Source: Medicago truncatula (Eukaryota > Streptophyta > Magnoliopsida > Fabales > Fabaceae). Taken from it: DNA of 64,000 nt. Where the stretch lies: the NCBI RefSeq assembly GCF_003473485.1, contig NC_053047.1, positions 1,007,001-1,071,000 on the forward strand, given 5' to 3'. Made by a program: the position numbers and the translations under genes. The notes under the pieces are model-generated. The model saw only the letters and a list, made by a program, of their open reading frames with translations. It searched no databases and was not told where the DNA came from. Below are positions 11,035-25,411 of the stretch, piece by piece. The stretch's first letter is position 1. Each line of letters opens with the position of its first letter.

Positions 11035-14000
11035 AAAAGACACATCGGTACCGGTAATTGTGTAGTTAATGAGTAATGATCATGGTAGATTTATCAGAGT
11101 CTTTTTAATATTCCATATACTATATCAGGTTATGTAATTGAACATCCCTTTGCATGATTAGTCTTTATAGAGAGATTAGTATCTTTTTAGATTAGTCGGT
11201 ATCTTATCTTATTGATAGTTATATGCAAACTGCTTTTAAGGATTAAAATTCTGTTGGTTTAAATATTCTCCTGTTAAATTCTCAGTTATGACATGAAGTG
11301 CTTGTTTGGTTTCTTATATTATAACGGTAGTAACTCGCGTCCAATCTGATGATCATGTTATTTGCTTTCATCTCACCGTGCATTGATATGTTTACACCGC
11401 AATTCCAATCACACTAGGAATTAACGTGTGGTGATTATTGCATAAAGCCTGGAAGAAATACCTGCAGTTTTTCAAAGTCTATATGGCATATGTTGAATTT
11501 GCTTTAGTGTTTGCAAAATGATGTGAAAATAAATCTGTGAAATGAGGATCCTGAGAAGGTAAATGTTTGGAAATTCTTGTATCCTATAGTCTAATAACAC
11601 ACATTATGGACTGTGTTTGCAGTTTGCACTTAGCAGAAATCACAGAAAGTTGTTATGTTCTGAGGATTTCAATAATGGAAATATTTGCATGCTATTTTAT
11701 TAATGAAATTCTGTTTTTGCCATTTAAGCAAAAAACAGGTTCTACAATGCTATCGTATTATGTGTTCTTAGTCATTTAGTAGTTATAACTATGGTCGTCG
11801 CTCTGTCACGATATATGTGAGTCGTAACTTGATTCGATATTCAAAATCGATACACATTTTAAATGAAATGGTTTTGTTATGATATGAATATCATTTTGAA
11901 TCTTGATTCCTTTTAATGAATCATTTCCTAAATTTAGTGTAGTTAGTCGCTTTTCTTTAAGTGGCTCACATTGATATATCAGTTTATAATTATGTTACTT
12001 GTCTGTACTCTTGAATGTCAATTTTTTTTTGGCCATTTATTTTTTGATTCACAATTTGGAAAACAGATGTTTTGATTCACCATTTTGACTAGAAATTCAC
12101 GTCTTAAAGGTGAATAAGTGGGTGTCGGGGTTCGAAACTTCTAGTTTCTTTGTACTCCCTCTATTTCAAAAACTATGCAATCACAATGTCAGTTCCGCCT
12201 TCAATTTTCTTTTACTCAATTTCATAAAAGTATTGGTTAAAGTATTTCAGACTCGAGGACCAATTGGAGATACAAATAGTGAGTGAGTAATTACTCGACT
12301 CAGTTGCGCACAAAAATAGTGACCCTAAATTGTTCTTCACAAAAAGCAAGTTATGAAATGATTCATAGCAATTGTCCTTCCGTTTAGTCGGAGCTAACAT
12401 GATCGTTCGATATTATCGTCGTGTGACGTGCAGTGGCGGAGCCCACACAACCTGTATCTTTTACATCCCCCATATACTTGTCCATATGAAATTTGCACAC
12501 AATTTATTCCATTTTATTTTATTTTTCCCACCACACAAACATAACATGTTACACACTCATATATTTAATTTTTTAAAATTAAAATAAGCAATTTTTATCA
12601 CACCCCGTCTCATTATCAATTAGAGAGTCTCACATTGTTTGAGAGATGACATATATAAATGCTTATAAATGGGGGCAAGGCAATACTTATCTCACATGAC
12701 ATTTTTGTGAGATTTTATTTCTAAACTCACCTAAATCATCTCTTTCTCCCTTCCGACAAATTTCGTATAATGATGTTTCCACTATTCATAATTCCTGGCT
12801 CCTCCGATACTGGTGACGTGCCATGTTTTATGTCCAAGTTAGCTCCACAACTATACATGTCAACAAATAAGAAATTAATTTTGAATGAAATTAAATGAAG
12901 AGATTAACATGTCCCCATTTTGTATTTGTAAAAAAAAAAAATAGAGTCTCCATTTTGAGTGTCAATGATCATTTCACATATTTCATTTTTAGATGACTAT
13001 TTTGGGTCGTTTACTTCTTTTTTATTTTTATTTTATTTTATTTCAGAGACTAGTTTTAGTATTTACTTTCAAACAATTTTAAAATAACAGATTTGAGTAA
13101 GTTTGAATCTTATGAGCTTTGATGTGCTAAAAAATGGAACAAGATATAACAACTTTAGTTACATTGTGTTTGATTGTAAAATATTTTCAAGGACAAGATA
13201 AACTAAGAGACAAGAGACATGATAAAAAACAAATTTTTGTTGTCACTCATTAAACCATAACAAAACTTTGTCTCAAGTACAAGTTATCTAAGACTAAACC
13301 ACAACAAAACTTTTTGTCTCAAGTACAATTTATCTAAGACATGACAAAAAAAATGAATATTTTTTGTCACTCATTAAACCACAACACAACTTTTTGTCGT
13401 ACAAGTTATCTAAAATAACTGAATAGTCTTTTGTCCAATAAACATGGTATAAGACAAAAAAATGTTCAATACATTATAAGTTTGTCATGTGATGTTCTTT
13501 CTTATGTTGTGTTGTTTTGTCTCGTGTTGTTCAGTACTTACCTTTTAGCGGATCAAATGTGCCCATATGATATGATACCGAGAATTTAAGAGAAGAACAC
13601 TTAAAGAATTTTTTATTTATTAAAATTTTTCTTGTTTTAATTGGTGTATTTAATCGAAGTGAAAAGTTAAATCATTTTGTATAATTTTTTTTTTGTTACA
13701 GTCATTTTGTATAATTTAATTTGGAAACACTTTTAAGTTTTGATTATAACAATTAACTTGTCAAAAAAAAAAAAAAATTAAAAAATCGGGTTATTAAAAT
13801 TAATCAAGAAGAAAACTAAAGAGGTTGAAATCGCTTACTTTTATGTTCTAGCTTATCATTTTTTCTTTTAATTTTAACTTCGTCAACTTATATCAAAAAA
13901 TTAAAATTGTTAAACATATGATTTTTAAATCATTTTATATTTATAATTTTTTATAGATATTTTATATTTATAAGTTGATTCAACAACTAATTTCATCAAA

Positions 14001-14400
14001 TATTACAAATTTAATCAGTTAATTTATACACTATAAGCTTGCTTAAGCTATTAGCTAAAAACATGTCTTTTATAAGTTAATTTATCATTTATCCATTATT
14101 TTTTTTTATCAAAAAACCGTCATAAAATCGCTCGTAACCAATATTGAAAATCAAAATTATAACAAGTTAAGCGGAGTCGACCCAATAATTTTTCAAGAAA
14201 CACTCAAAATAGAAAGAAAAAAAAAAAAAAATCTAATAGTAGCTTGTTGAATAAAAAACAGAAGAATCTAGTTAACTTGTTGGAAAAGTGAAATTCGGGT
14301 CAAATCAAAGCTCCGAATAAAAAACCCATTTCGTTTTCGGAACCCTACCAAAACCCTCAGAACCTTTTCTTCACCATTCTTCGCCAAAACCTCCTCTTCA
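11035..14400. other. 3' UTR and intergenic region
   Basis: The PWWP 3' UTR probably ends within a few hundred bases. The rest has no convincing gene. A CTCCCTCTATTTC word near 12153 looks like one end of a Stowaway. A segment at 12595-12790 (TCTCACATTGTTTGAGAGATGACATATATAAATG, in part) resembles a retroelement LTR promoter but has no visible partner. A short tandem array lies at 13245-13415. The 130 nt before the ATAD3 start are presumably its promoter and leader. Confidence 0.45.
13245..13415. repeat. short tandem repeat, about 45-bp units
   Basis: Three imperfect copies of a unit reading AAACCACAACAAAACTTT...GTACAAGTTATCTAAGAC, at about 13250, 13295 and 13375; a spacer with ATGACAAAAAAAATG separates the last two. 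Non-coding. Confidence 0.6.
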
Positions 14401-17400
14401 ATGGCGAAAACCACTTTATCCGGTTTATTCTCAGCCTTATCCGCCGCCACCGTCGCTTTCTCCGATGGCGCCATTCCTTCTTCATCTTCAGGAACCGATT
14501 CATCTTCGAAAGCTAGTAACGATAATCCAAGGACTACTTCTTCTGGATTCGATCCTGAACCTCTTGAAAAAGGTCTTAAAGCTCTCAAACAAATCTCTGC
14601 TTCATCATATGCTAAAAAGGTATCGTATATCAAACCTGACACCGGACACGACACTGACAGGTCTGCTTCAGTTGTAATATGAGAAACTAACTTAATTGAA
14701 TGTAATCACATGTATTCGTGTCGGACACGGACTTCTATTCTATTAAATTATTCTTTTGCATTATGTTGAATATTTTTTGTTTTGTTTTTTGAAGGTGTTT
14801 GAGATATTGAAGAAACAAGAGGAGACAAGGCAAGCTGAATTGGCTGCTAAGGTTGCTGAGTTTAATCAAATGAAAGCACAATTGGAGACTGTAAGTTTTG
14901 TCCAGAAATTCTTATGTTGTCAGTTTCGTAAGTAGAGCTCAAATTGCAGAGACATTTGATATGTCGAGGCGAAGATTGTGTGTAAAATAGCATGTTTGTA
15001 TGTGAAATAGGTATTTTTTCGTCTGAGTAATGATATTTGTACTAACCATTTTCTGACAACTTTCGGGACAAATTTTTTTTAATGGTCAAAAAAACAATAG
15101 AGAGAGTAAGAACTTGATGAGAGTATGAGAGAGAGTTGTCCAAATGGTTGTAAAATTGTATTATGTCAGCTTCGTAAGTAGAACTCAAAAGATGGTAAAT
15201 GACTGCAGAGACAATTGATATGCTGGGTTGCGAATTTAATGTAAACTTGCATTTTAGTAGTGTGTATAAGTTGATCGCTTTGAAACCAGATTTTTTTTTA
15301 GCAGTAATCGCATGTTATCGGTCCCGTAATTAGAACTCAGATGATAAAGATTGCAGAGACATTTAATATAATCAGGTGCAGATTTCATGTAAAATTGCAT
15401 TTTAGTAGTGTGTGTGAGTTTGCGCTTTGAAACCAGATTTTTTTTTAGTAGTAATCGCATGTTATCGTTCCCGTAATTAGAACTCAGATGATAAAGATTG
15501 CAGAGACATTTAATATGATCAGGTGCAGATTTCATGTAAAATTGCATTTTAGTAGTGTGTGCGTGTGAGTTTCGGCGCTAGGCTCTTTGAAACCAAAATA
15601 AATTAGCACCTTTTTTTTTATTTGTTTTACATTATTAATTCTACTCTATTTAGTATTCATTATCATACACATGTTGCTTGGGAATGTTCTTTTGTAAACA
15701 AGTTTTTTTTATTTTACAATAATCAAGTTTGTTTCAGAGAAGATAGAATTTGAGAGACAATCTATGTAGTTTTGTAGCTAGAAGGTTTGTGTGGGTGTCC
15801 GACATGTTTTGGACACTCAAACACTTGTACACCCGACACAGAAATGCATACACCTTTGATAATTTGAGAAAATAGAATTGATTAAATGTAACATCTGTTG
15901 GTGCCCGACTCATGCCATTGTCGGACACCAGACACACCTTCAATATGAAGTGCCAATGCTACATCGCATCTAACACTCCATTTCATTGTCTGAAAATATA
16001 TTATATTTTTTAGGCTAAAATATGGTTTTGGTCCCTGCAAATATGCTTCGTTTTGGTTTTAGTCCCTGTAAATTTTTTTTGTTGTTTTTGGTCCCTGCAA
16101 ATATGCCTCATTTTGGTTTTGGTCCCTGGCTCCACTTTTGTGATGATTTGCACACATGATGAATGAACCCATTTATTAGAGAAATAGTCCCTGCAAAATC
16201 TTTTGATTTTGAAAAAGGTCCCTGCAAAATCTTTTGATTTTGAAAATAGTCCCTACTGGACTATTTTCAAAAGCAAAATATTTTACAGGGACCAAAAACA
16301 ACAAACTTTTTTTACAGGTTACAGGGACTAAAACTTTTTTTACAGGGACTAAAACCAAAACGAGGCATATTTGCAGGGACCAAAACCATATTTTAGCCTA
16401 TTTTTTATTATTTTTTCCTCAGCATGTTGAAGACGGTGCTGAAATTGATTTGATATATTTTTTTTATATATATTTTCGGTATTAGATAGATGGAACGTGA
16501 AAGACCTTGAATAGTTCAACATGAATGAATGGTGTCTCTCAGTACTTTACATGAGTCTGTATCATGGGAAAAATGTAATAATTCTTGACAAATTCTCGTT
16601 TGAATTTTATCCAATTGGGGTGTACGTGTTTCATCTCCCATAATTAGGACATTGCTGTCTAGGATTTCTGTGTAAGTTTTTTTTGTTAATGACAAATGTC
16701 AGTATTTTCAAACTCTGGACTTTAACTCCTTAATTCCTTCAAACCCTGGACTGGAAGTGCTTCATAGAAGATGAGAGTTTTTTTGGTTTGTATCAATTAC
16801 TAACAACTTCAAAGTACTCGTAGGAACAGAAGACTAACTCTAGCTGGAAGACTCTAGAACAATAATGACAATGTTTCAGGGGTTACACCTTTCCATACTG
16901 CCTATCAAATTTTTATTATTGTAAGTTGAAATTGTCTACAACAACAACAACCAAGCCTTTTCCCACTAAGTGGGGTTGCTACCTGGATCAAATTACGCCA
17001 TAATGTTCTATCAGTTTAATAAATCATATACATTATAGCGTAAGTTCTAGCTTTATGATGAAATGAGTTTATTTTATTGAGTATGGCCTTAAACAATTGA
17101 ATATATGTGTGAAAGTGAAACCTTCTTTGCTCCTGTTCTGTGTGTATTTTGATTTTCCGGCTTATCAATTGGGTTTCTTGGCAGGAAAAACAAAGGATTG
17201 TATATGACGAAGAAAAAAAGCTGGCCCAACATCAGGCACAAACAAAATCTCAGATGGCTAAATATGAGGATGAGTTGGCAAGGAAGAGGATGCAGGTATT
17301 ACATTAAACCTTTTGAAACTTCGGGTTTTTGTTTTTGTCAATTTTCAAGTCTTTTCTGATTCTCACATTTTTATTGTCAGGCAGAAAATGAGTACCATAG

Positions 17401-20176
17401 AGTAAGGAACCAAGAGCTTGTAAAATTGCAAGAAGATTCATCAATCAGACTGGAGCAAACTAGACTTGAAACAGAAAAACACATTCAAGCACTACGAAAG
17501 CAAACTATAGAGGAGCAGGCTAAGCTTGAACATGAAAAAATCAGAGAAACAGCACTTGCAAAAGCAGTAGGGAGAGTGGACGAAATAAAGCAAAACGAAG
17601 AGATTAACAGGAGAGATCAACTTGTTGAAGGTGATTTAGTCCGAGAAAAATGGATTTCTATCATAAATACTACCTTTGACCATATTGGAGGTACATTTTT
17701 TTACCAGATGCGAACTATATATTATGCAATTAGTATTTGTTGACTTGAATGCATAGACTAAAGCAAGCATTCTTTATGTACTCTTTTACTTTTAAAAATG
17801 AATTCACGTTGATTTTTGTGGTAATGCTATTTTGTCAATTTTACTTTCGTCGTGTTGTTTAATCATTAGTCAGCATAATTGTAGTTTGTTGGTTGTATTA
17901 TTGTTTAATTTTTTAATCGTTATTTATTGTTTCTAATTACGTGAAGCATTGTACCTTAATTGGATGATGAACTCAATCAATATTTTTGCTTGGCTGGGCT
18001 AGACAAACTCCACACCAATCCCCAAATCTGAAAACTCAATTATCTTTTGCAGGGGGCTTTAAAGCCATTCTAACAGATCGAAATAAGTTGGTCGTAACAG
18101 TTGGTGGAGTGACTGCTCTGGCAGCCGGGGTCTACACAACAAGGTATAAATATAAAGTTTGGAATGAGCTACTATAAATGAGGAAGGAGAGAAAAAATTA
18201 GTTGGGTGTTATTTTTGCATGGCTAACCCCATTTTTAGAGAATATACAACTTTAAGTTTATGCCCTCTATTTATCAGACTATTTCTTACCTAGTAGTGAA
18301 ATTTTACTTTGTTATTTGCATGCTGCTATGTATAATTTACATTCAGATTGTACCTAATGTAGGGAAGGTGCACGGGTTATTTGGGGATATGTTGATAGAA
18401 TATTGGGACAACCATCATTGATCCGAGAGTCCTCCAGAGGGAAATACCCCTGGTCTGGCACGTTTTCTCGAGCCAAAAGCACCCTTGCTCGACTTGCTAA
18501 ACCAGAATCTGTTTCAAATAATGGAAAGGGTTTTGGCGATGTAATTTTGCATCCTTCTCTTAGTAAGAGAATTGAGCAGCTGGCATTTGCAACTGAAAAC
18601 ACAAAATTACATCAGGCACCATTCAGAAACGTGCTTTTTTATGGCCCTCCAGGAACAGGGAAGACAATGGCTGCCAGAGAGTTGGCATACAAATCGGTAT
18701 GACTTTGTACTTATCCATTTATCTTCTTGTTCTAATTTGATGTTTTTCAATGTCCAAAAAAAAAAAAATACATTTCATGTTATTTACCTTGTTTTGTCAA
18801 CGTGCCAAATAAGTAGGGAATTGGCTGCGTGCATTGTTTATGCTATCCTATATTAGTAGAAGTGATCCACATATTAGCAAAAACGTTTCCTCATTTTTTA
18901 GATTTTTTATATATTCGTCTTTATAATTTTTGGCTGACAGTCTAGGGTGAACAATCTACAAATTAATGAATCTAAAATCATCTTTCTTAAAGGCTCTGCA
19001 AATTCATTTTCCAATTGTCTTTCTAAATTCAATGCCAAGTTCTTTTTCTGTGGAATTTTGCAGTTATTAGCTTACAAGTGGATATTCAGTACCATGCATC
19101 TGGTTATTGCTGTTTTATGAATTGCATTTTTTTTAAATGGCAAATATATATTATATATTAAATATAAAAAGGAGAAATCTCCTACAAGAGAAATCTCCTC
19201 GAAGTGTATCCTGAACATTTGACCTTATTTGCTCATCATTTTTTTAACTGATATTCTTTCCTTCTAGATAAAATGATATTTTGTCTGATTTTTTGTTTTC
19301 AATATAAATTCAGGGATTGGATTATGCATTGATGACTGGGGGAGATGTTGCTCCACTGGGATCACAGGCTGTAACAAAGATACACGAGTTGTTTGATTGG
19401 GCCAAGAAGTCCAATAGGGGTTTACTGCTTTTCATTGACGAAGCAGATGCATTTCTATGCGAGTAAGCAATGCCTTCTACTATTCCATGATTTTTCATAT
19501 ATTATTATCCATCTCGGTTCTTGTGGCAACGTAAGATGATTATGATCGGCTAGATGCAATTTCATTTCTTATTTTAAGAAGCAAAGTTCCAAAAAGTGAG
19601 TAAAAGTTGCAATGTTAATGAAAACTAACATTAGTTGAGAATTGTCTGAGTAAATTGGGTGAATTTTGCAGGCGGAACAAGACGTATATGAGTGAAGCAC
19701 AAAGAAGTGCACTAAATGCCCTTCTCTTTCGTACCGGTGACCAATCTAAAGACATAGTCCTTGCTCTTGCGACAAACCGTCCTGGTGACCTTGATTCAGC
19801 TGTAGCAGACCGTATTGATGAGGTCCTAGAATTTCCCTTGCCAGGGGAAGAGGAGCGTTATAAACTTCTTAAGCTCTACCTAGACAAGTACATAGCTCAA
19901 GCTGGATCAAGACAATCTGGTTTATCATCATTGTTCAAAGCAAACCCACAAAAGATAGAGATTAAAGGATTGAGCGATGATATCATAAAGGAAGCCGCAG
20001 CTAAAACCGATGGATTTTCCGGAAGGGAAATAGCGAAACTGATGGCAAGTGTCCAAGCTGCCGTGTATGGAAGCGACAACTGTATCCTTGACGCAAGCTT
20101 GTTCCGTGAAGTGGTAGATTATAAGGTTGCTGAGCATCAACAAAGAATAAAATTGGCAGCTTCTGATAAAGCTTAG
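14401..20176 (+). CDS. ATAD3: ATAD3-type AAA ATPase, mitochondrial inner membrane
   Basis: Eight exons, all GT-AG and in phase: 14401-14619, 14795-14890, 17185-17295, 17381-17690, 18053-18143, 18363-18696, 19314-19462, 19672-20176 (604 aa). The N-terminal half is a long coiled coil rich in Glu, Lys and Gln (about 55-235). A hydrophobic segment at 258-274 ([17 protein letters not shown]) is the expected membrane anchor. The C-terminal AAA module has Walker A GPPGTGKT at 370-377, Walker [10 protein letters not shown] ending at 432, and ATNRPGDLD with a downstream arginine in the sensor/finger region. This coiled-coil, membrane, AAA order is that of ATAD3, which in animals and plants organises nucleoids and the inner membrane. 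Family length (about 600-640 aa) fits. Intron 2 (2.3 kb) carries repeats. Which plant paralogue it is cannot be settled here. Confidence 0.95.
14920..15600. repeat. tandem repeats in ATAD3 intron 2, period about 147 bp
   Basis: The last two copies (phase markers GTAATCGCATG at 15304 and 15451) are nearly identical. A third copy about 152 bp upstream is clearly related (CGTAAGTAGAACTC at 15173), and a fourth near 14927 is strongly diverged. The shared core is GTAATTAGAACTCAGATG followed by GCAGAGACATTTAAT. The gradient of divergence suggests stepwise tandem growth inside the intron. Confidence 0.8.
16011..16400. mobile_element. inverted-repeat element in ATAD3 intron 2
   Basis: The left end reads TAGGCTAAAATATGGTTTTG (then GTCCCTGCAAATATGC); the right end is its complement, ending CCATATTTTAGCCTA. 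Inside, the word GTCCCTGCAAAATCTTTTG occurs twice in tandem and further inverted copies follow. This is a familiar non-autonomous legume repeat with no coding potential; I cannot assign a superfamily from the flanks. Confidence 0.75.
16935..17015. repeat. common angiosperm dispersed repeat fragment
   Basis: Contains ACAACAACAACCAAGCCTTT, then CCCACTAAGTGGGGTTGCTAC and ACGCCATAATGTTCTATC. I recognise these as words often seen in plant introns and flanks; the family name is uncertain. It lies shortly before exon 3 of the ATAD3 gene. Confidence 0.4.
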
Positions 20177-21415
20177 TTAGTGCATGAGGATGTATCTTCA
20201 TAAAGAGATTTTTTCAGCAGTCTTCTAATGTAGGGCTGGTCTATTCTGAGCATGCTTTTATCATTGTTTGTCCCTAATTGATGGGAAGATTTTGGAATTA
20301 AATTATAGTGAAATTTTATTTAAGGCTGATAATCACTATTCAATATTAATCCATGACTATATGTAACACTTGATTCAGGTTTTGCTAGCTATTAAGTTTA
20401 ACATTCTTTTTCTCCCTTAACCACGATAATTCATGAACTACGGTGATTGAGGAGATTTCTATATTTTGGTGTAAGTTTTTATATCAGTCACAATAATATA
20501 TATGATTTTCTGGGTTTCATTAGTGGTATTGTTGTCGAGTGTGCAAGCTCTTAAGTAAAGAATGGATGTATTCATTAAAAATTGTGTAATTTTTAATCTA
20601 ATAGAAGCAATGGACACTAAAAACCAGTGATTATGACTTATGAGAGCACATTGTATACTTCCACGTTGTATTCCTTGAAGTTAAACACGACTATTCTCTT
20701 TCCATGTTACATACTTTGGATCCATATACTTTTGAAATAAACATCAATTTAGTTCTAAATTATCACTCTTTAATGATCTTTGAACTATAGATAAATGATA
20801 CATAGTTCTAAACTTTTTTAATCCATCAAATTAGTCTCTAATCTTCATCCTCTCTCCTATTTTGAAAAGAATTGAAGAACTAACTTTGAAGGTACACATC
20901 TCCTCTCTTTCCATGTTGCATACTTTGGATCCACACATTTTTGAGTTGATATTCCAACATTGTGATATTATAAAAACCATACTTTGCTGACATACTCACC
21001 TAAAAGTCTAAAACACCAAAAGAATTAAAAAAAATGAACTAATAAGAGAGAGAGAATAATTAACCATGTGCAATCTTGCATCTACCAAAGATTTTGGCCT
21101 GCCAAAATGATATAGTTCATGCATAGACAAGTATATTATTGAGTGCTATTACACAATTGTATTTCAAAAGATAGAGAACAAACTACAAACCACACAAGCA
21201 GATAGCTTTGTACATGCATTCAAAGAAATCAACAACTGCAGACAGATACAAATAAAGGAGACAATGAACAAGCGCAAGAAAGCTCGAAAAGTTCGAGATC
21301 ATGCTCATGTTCCTACACTGAACAACTGCATACACTAATCTTCATTATGTTCAATATTTTGTTTTTATTTTTTCAGCTCCACAAACACAGGTAATCTATA
21401 TCCAATGTCGAAATA
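20177..21415. other. 3' regions between convergent ATAD3 and USP genes
   Basis: The two genes converge here. The ATAD3 3' UTR lies at the left and the USP 3' UTR at the right (to about 21180). A word of about 26 bp containing CTTTCCATGTT.CATACTTTGG appears twice (near 20697 and 20905). No other gene is visible. Confidence 0.55.
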
Positions 21416-24400
21416 CTAGTCATCAACAGGGTCCCTTGGAGTTTCATCTGCATTGCGTTTGATAGTCATGACAGGGCATTCAGCATGCTTCCAACAAAAT
21501 TCACTAACAGTGCCAACAAAAACCCTGCAGAACAAGACAACTCAAACTGGTTATTGACCGTAATTAAGTTACTCGTTGGACTAGTAAATCACCAGTTGAA
21601 CAAATTGAACCAGTATATGAAACTTCAAGAGATTCATAACATGTTAATTTCTGTCAGAAACTGGTACCAAAACACAATTTAATTGTAGTAACTGACTTTT
21701 ATTGATGGTAGAATATTTTTACAATAGAAACAGAATTATGCGTACGATAGAGAAGGCAGAATTCACACATAAACTAAGTAAAGAGATAGTATACTGTTAC
21801 AAGACAATTCCTACCCAAGAATTCGAGAGTCTTGGTCCCTCCCAAGAATCTCTCCTTCCCATGACCACTCATTAACAAACTATCCACCACTTTCCTCTTT
21901 TCTTCTCTATTTATTCCTAAAATTAATTAACATAACTGACACATAATAAAAGCATAACTGCCATAATTTCCAAAATAAGAAGTCTGACAATTTCATACTA
22001 GAAAGATATTTCCAAAAAATTCATTTCATATTTAAAAATTCATACCATACTTCAATAGACATTCATATTTAAAAATATCATGGCTCTGATATAGCACATC
22101 ATTTATGACAACTGGTTATGTTAATTAAATCCTTAGTAACATATTTCAGAATAAATTGAATTCTAAGAGCTATGATGCATTCTTGATTTTTTTTATATTT
22201 TAAAATCAGACAATTCCTAATGGAAAAAGAGATCATGCACATACTTTTGGAAAGGTCCAAGACCTCTGCTTCCAACAACTAGTAAATCTGGACGAACCCG
22301 TTTCACCTCATTCAATATCACTTCTTTGGGATCACCCTGCTTTATCCATGCTTCACAGGTCACCTACAAATGTATAAATATTTAGCTTGTGGTCAAGTGG
22401 TCATAAATCTCAACCAATCAGATGCAGATCAAACAGCTTATATTCCTTGACGGTCGAAAATATGAGCTGTCCAATCTTCATCTAACGGTCGAGATTCCTT
22501 GACTGCATATTTTTCTTGACAGTAAAGAATCTGAAGCTGTTTATGAAGAAGTTAAACATGAACTTCTCAAAAATTTAAGATAGAAAAGATAGTTTCACAG
22601 GTTATGTAAGAAATTATTGTTTAAAAACCTCAGTCATTACAAGATTCTTTAAAATTTTCTTTTACCGCTAGTGCTTATGGATAAGTTTATCCAAACAAAA
22701 TCCAAAATAACAAGTACAGCAGAAAAAGTATTACCCCAATTTCGTTACACCTATTGACAAAGTATTCCAGCAGATGAGTCCCTCTAGCCTTTTCTTGCTG
22801 TTTCATGTTCTTAAAGTCTTCACCCGATGCATAGATACTATCCACATCATCGTAACCTACAAGAAACGAAACACAAGTAAAACCATTAGATTGCAGTTCC
22901 CTTTATTTTGCTTTGTATAATATAAATAAATGCATCGCCGGATTAGATTAAGTTCAAAGTAAAGGGACAATGGATCACAGTGAATGGAAAATATGAAAAA
23001 AATATGGCAAGAACACATAAAACAGGAAGTAATCGAACCCAAGATAAAGATATAATATAACAGAGAAAGATACTTTCCCTCAATAGGCTATCAAAAACGA
23101 GAGGAGATCAAATTCATCATCTCAGGGAATGTTGATATGGGAAAATTTTGAACACCAAATACTACAAGGATGCATTCTGGTAAACAACTAACTTAAGCGC
23201 TTATTTTTTTTTATTTTTGATAGGCAAACTTTTATTAAATGGGAGTAAACTAGCTCAAAACGTGTAAAGCTACTCCAATAACAGCAAACAAACAATATAC
23301 AGCTTCACAATTCCAGAATAGAGGATTGACAGATACATAATGAATACAGATTACAAAGGTCCAATTGTCGGCACAAGACCATTGCCGACTACATAACACA
23401 ATTAGAATTGATCTCCTACAGCTCCATCCAACAAAGAAATGGAGCGCGTACTGATATGAGCACAGAACCAGCCCCACAACCCTTCAGTTCAGCTCCCTGC
23501 AAACACCAGACCCGCACAGAAACTGATACGAGTAAAATAGAAAGAGCCACTACAAACATTGCAAGAAGGCGACGTTCAAATACTTCAGATACAAACAAGT
23601 GGATTCAACCACCAATAGGATCATCGAAAGTTCGTGTTGAACCCCTCCCTACACATAAACCAAGACCAAGATAGGTGTTTGATAGGATCAACCACCTCTA
23701 AACAATTCACAACCTACCATTTAAAAAGAACATTATAACGCTCCAACCAAATACACCAAGCTGTTGTTAGCCACACTAAATGCGATACTTTTTTTACCTT
23801 TCTTACCCTCGCAAATTGAATTGAATAAAAGGAAGTTGTTTGCTACATAACAATCCCAACCTTCAGCCTCCACTCCCAATCAATTACAAATCAAGCTCCA
23901 TACATCCGACGTCTTTGAGCAAGATGCAAACAAAGGGCCAGATGTTTCAATTTCTCTAAAGCACCACACACAACATTTTTGTGAACATCTCTAAACACAT
24001 ATCGTTCGAGTACTTATATATAAGCTATTTCTATAACAACACGACCAATGTGTAACATCTTTTCATAGGTTATCCCAGTGAACTTATTGCAATAAGCCGA
24101 AAAGGACTTATAGACATAAGATAGTTCAAAATAAACTCTAAATTAGTTCACCCACAAACACTTTCTAAGTAACAAAACGAAACTTTGCTTGACAAACAAC
24201 TTAATTAAGCGCTTACAGCATCGTGATATAGATATGCATGTATAAGTTAATTCTATAATAAAAGATCAAATAAATTCAAAAGGTTTAGATTTAAGCTATA
24301 AGCTATTTTCATAAGTAAAGAGATCATAGAAATAAGCTGAAAACATCTTATGGCATGTTATATGTTGTTTTGATAAGCTCTCCGAACAACCTTACAAGTC

Positions 24401-25375
24401 AAATCCAAATAGTTACCAAGAGCACAAATCAAATCAAATATGAAATGCTTTTTCATCATAATTATAAGCTATTTTGATAAGTTATCATGGAGAGCTTATG
24501 GAAAAAAGCTCAAAACAGCTTTCGTACATACCATAAACTATTTCCATAAGCTCTCACAAAGAGTCTCAAATAAGCTAATCCAAACATGCCCTAACATAAC
24601 AAATCAAAATAACACTACAATCTTATCTATGTTCAAACTCGATCTACACAATCTCACCTAAGTAACACATACACACTACAATCACCAGATTATTATTATT
24701 ATTATTTTTTTTTTTAAATTTGCATATAATTATAAAATGATTTAATTAATTCATATCCACCATCATTAAAAAGAATTTTTACACTAACACGCAATCACAT
24801 CCATTACATCATCAGACACATTCAACTTTTACCACAACCAATTCAAAAGTCATACAAATAATTAGTTGCAATTCATGCACAAATCTTTCTACACTTACAT
24901 CGTCGAATTTAAACTCTAAACCAAGCACCGACACAAACACACTAACACCAACACATTGATATCAACAATAATTCGAGAAAAATTACATAATTGAATGTAA
25001 TTAAACTCTAAAGAACATTTCATCTATGAAGTGCCAACAAAAACACACCAACACCGACACATTAACGTCACTAAGAAAATAACACAAACGAAACGAATGT
25101 AATCACATGTGTCGTTGTTGGACAAGTGTGAGACAGACAGACAGTCAGTCACCAGACACATCTTTGATCATAAGTGTCATGCTACAAAACATTTCATTAA
25201 ACAACACTAACACATCGGTAATAATTTGAGAAAATAACGTAGTTAAAGGTAATCACATGTGTCAGACACACTGATTAGAAGTGTTGACACTGAAACATGA
25301 TAATGAGGCATTGATACTGACGCGTCTTCCATCAGAAGTGTCGGTGACACAAATAATCTCATAACATATAGTCGA

Positions 25376-25411
<36 letters not shown>

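Noticed and set aside
12595..12790. An LTR-like segment with TCTCACATTGTTTGAGAG and a TATA-like word.
   Set aside because: No TG...CA ends, target duplication or second LTR could be identified, so it was noted only within the intergenic description.
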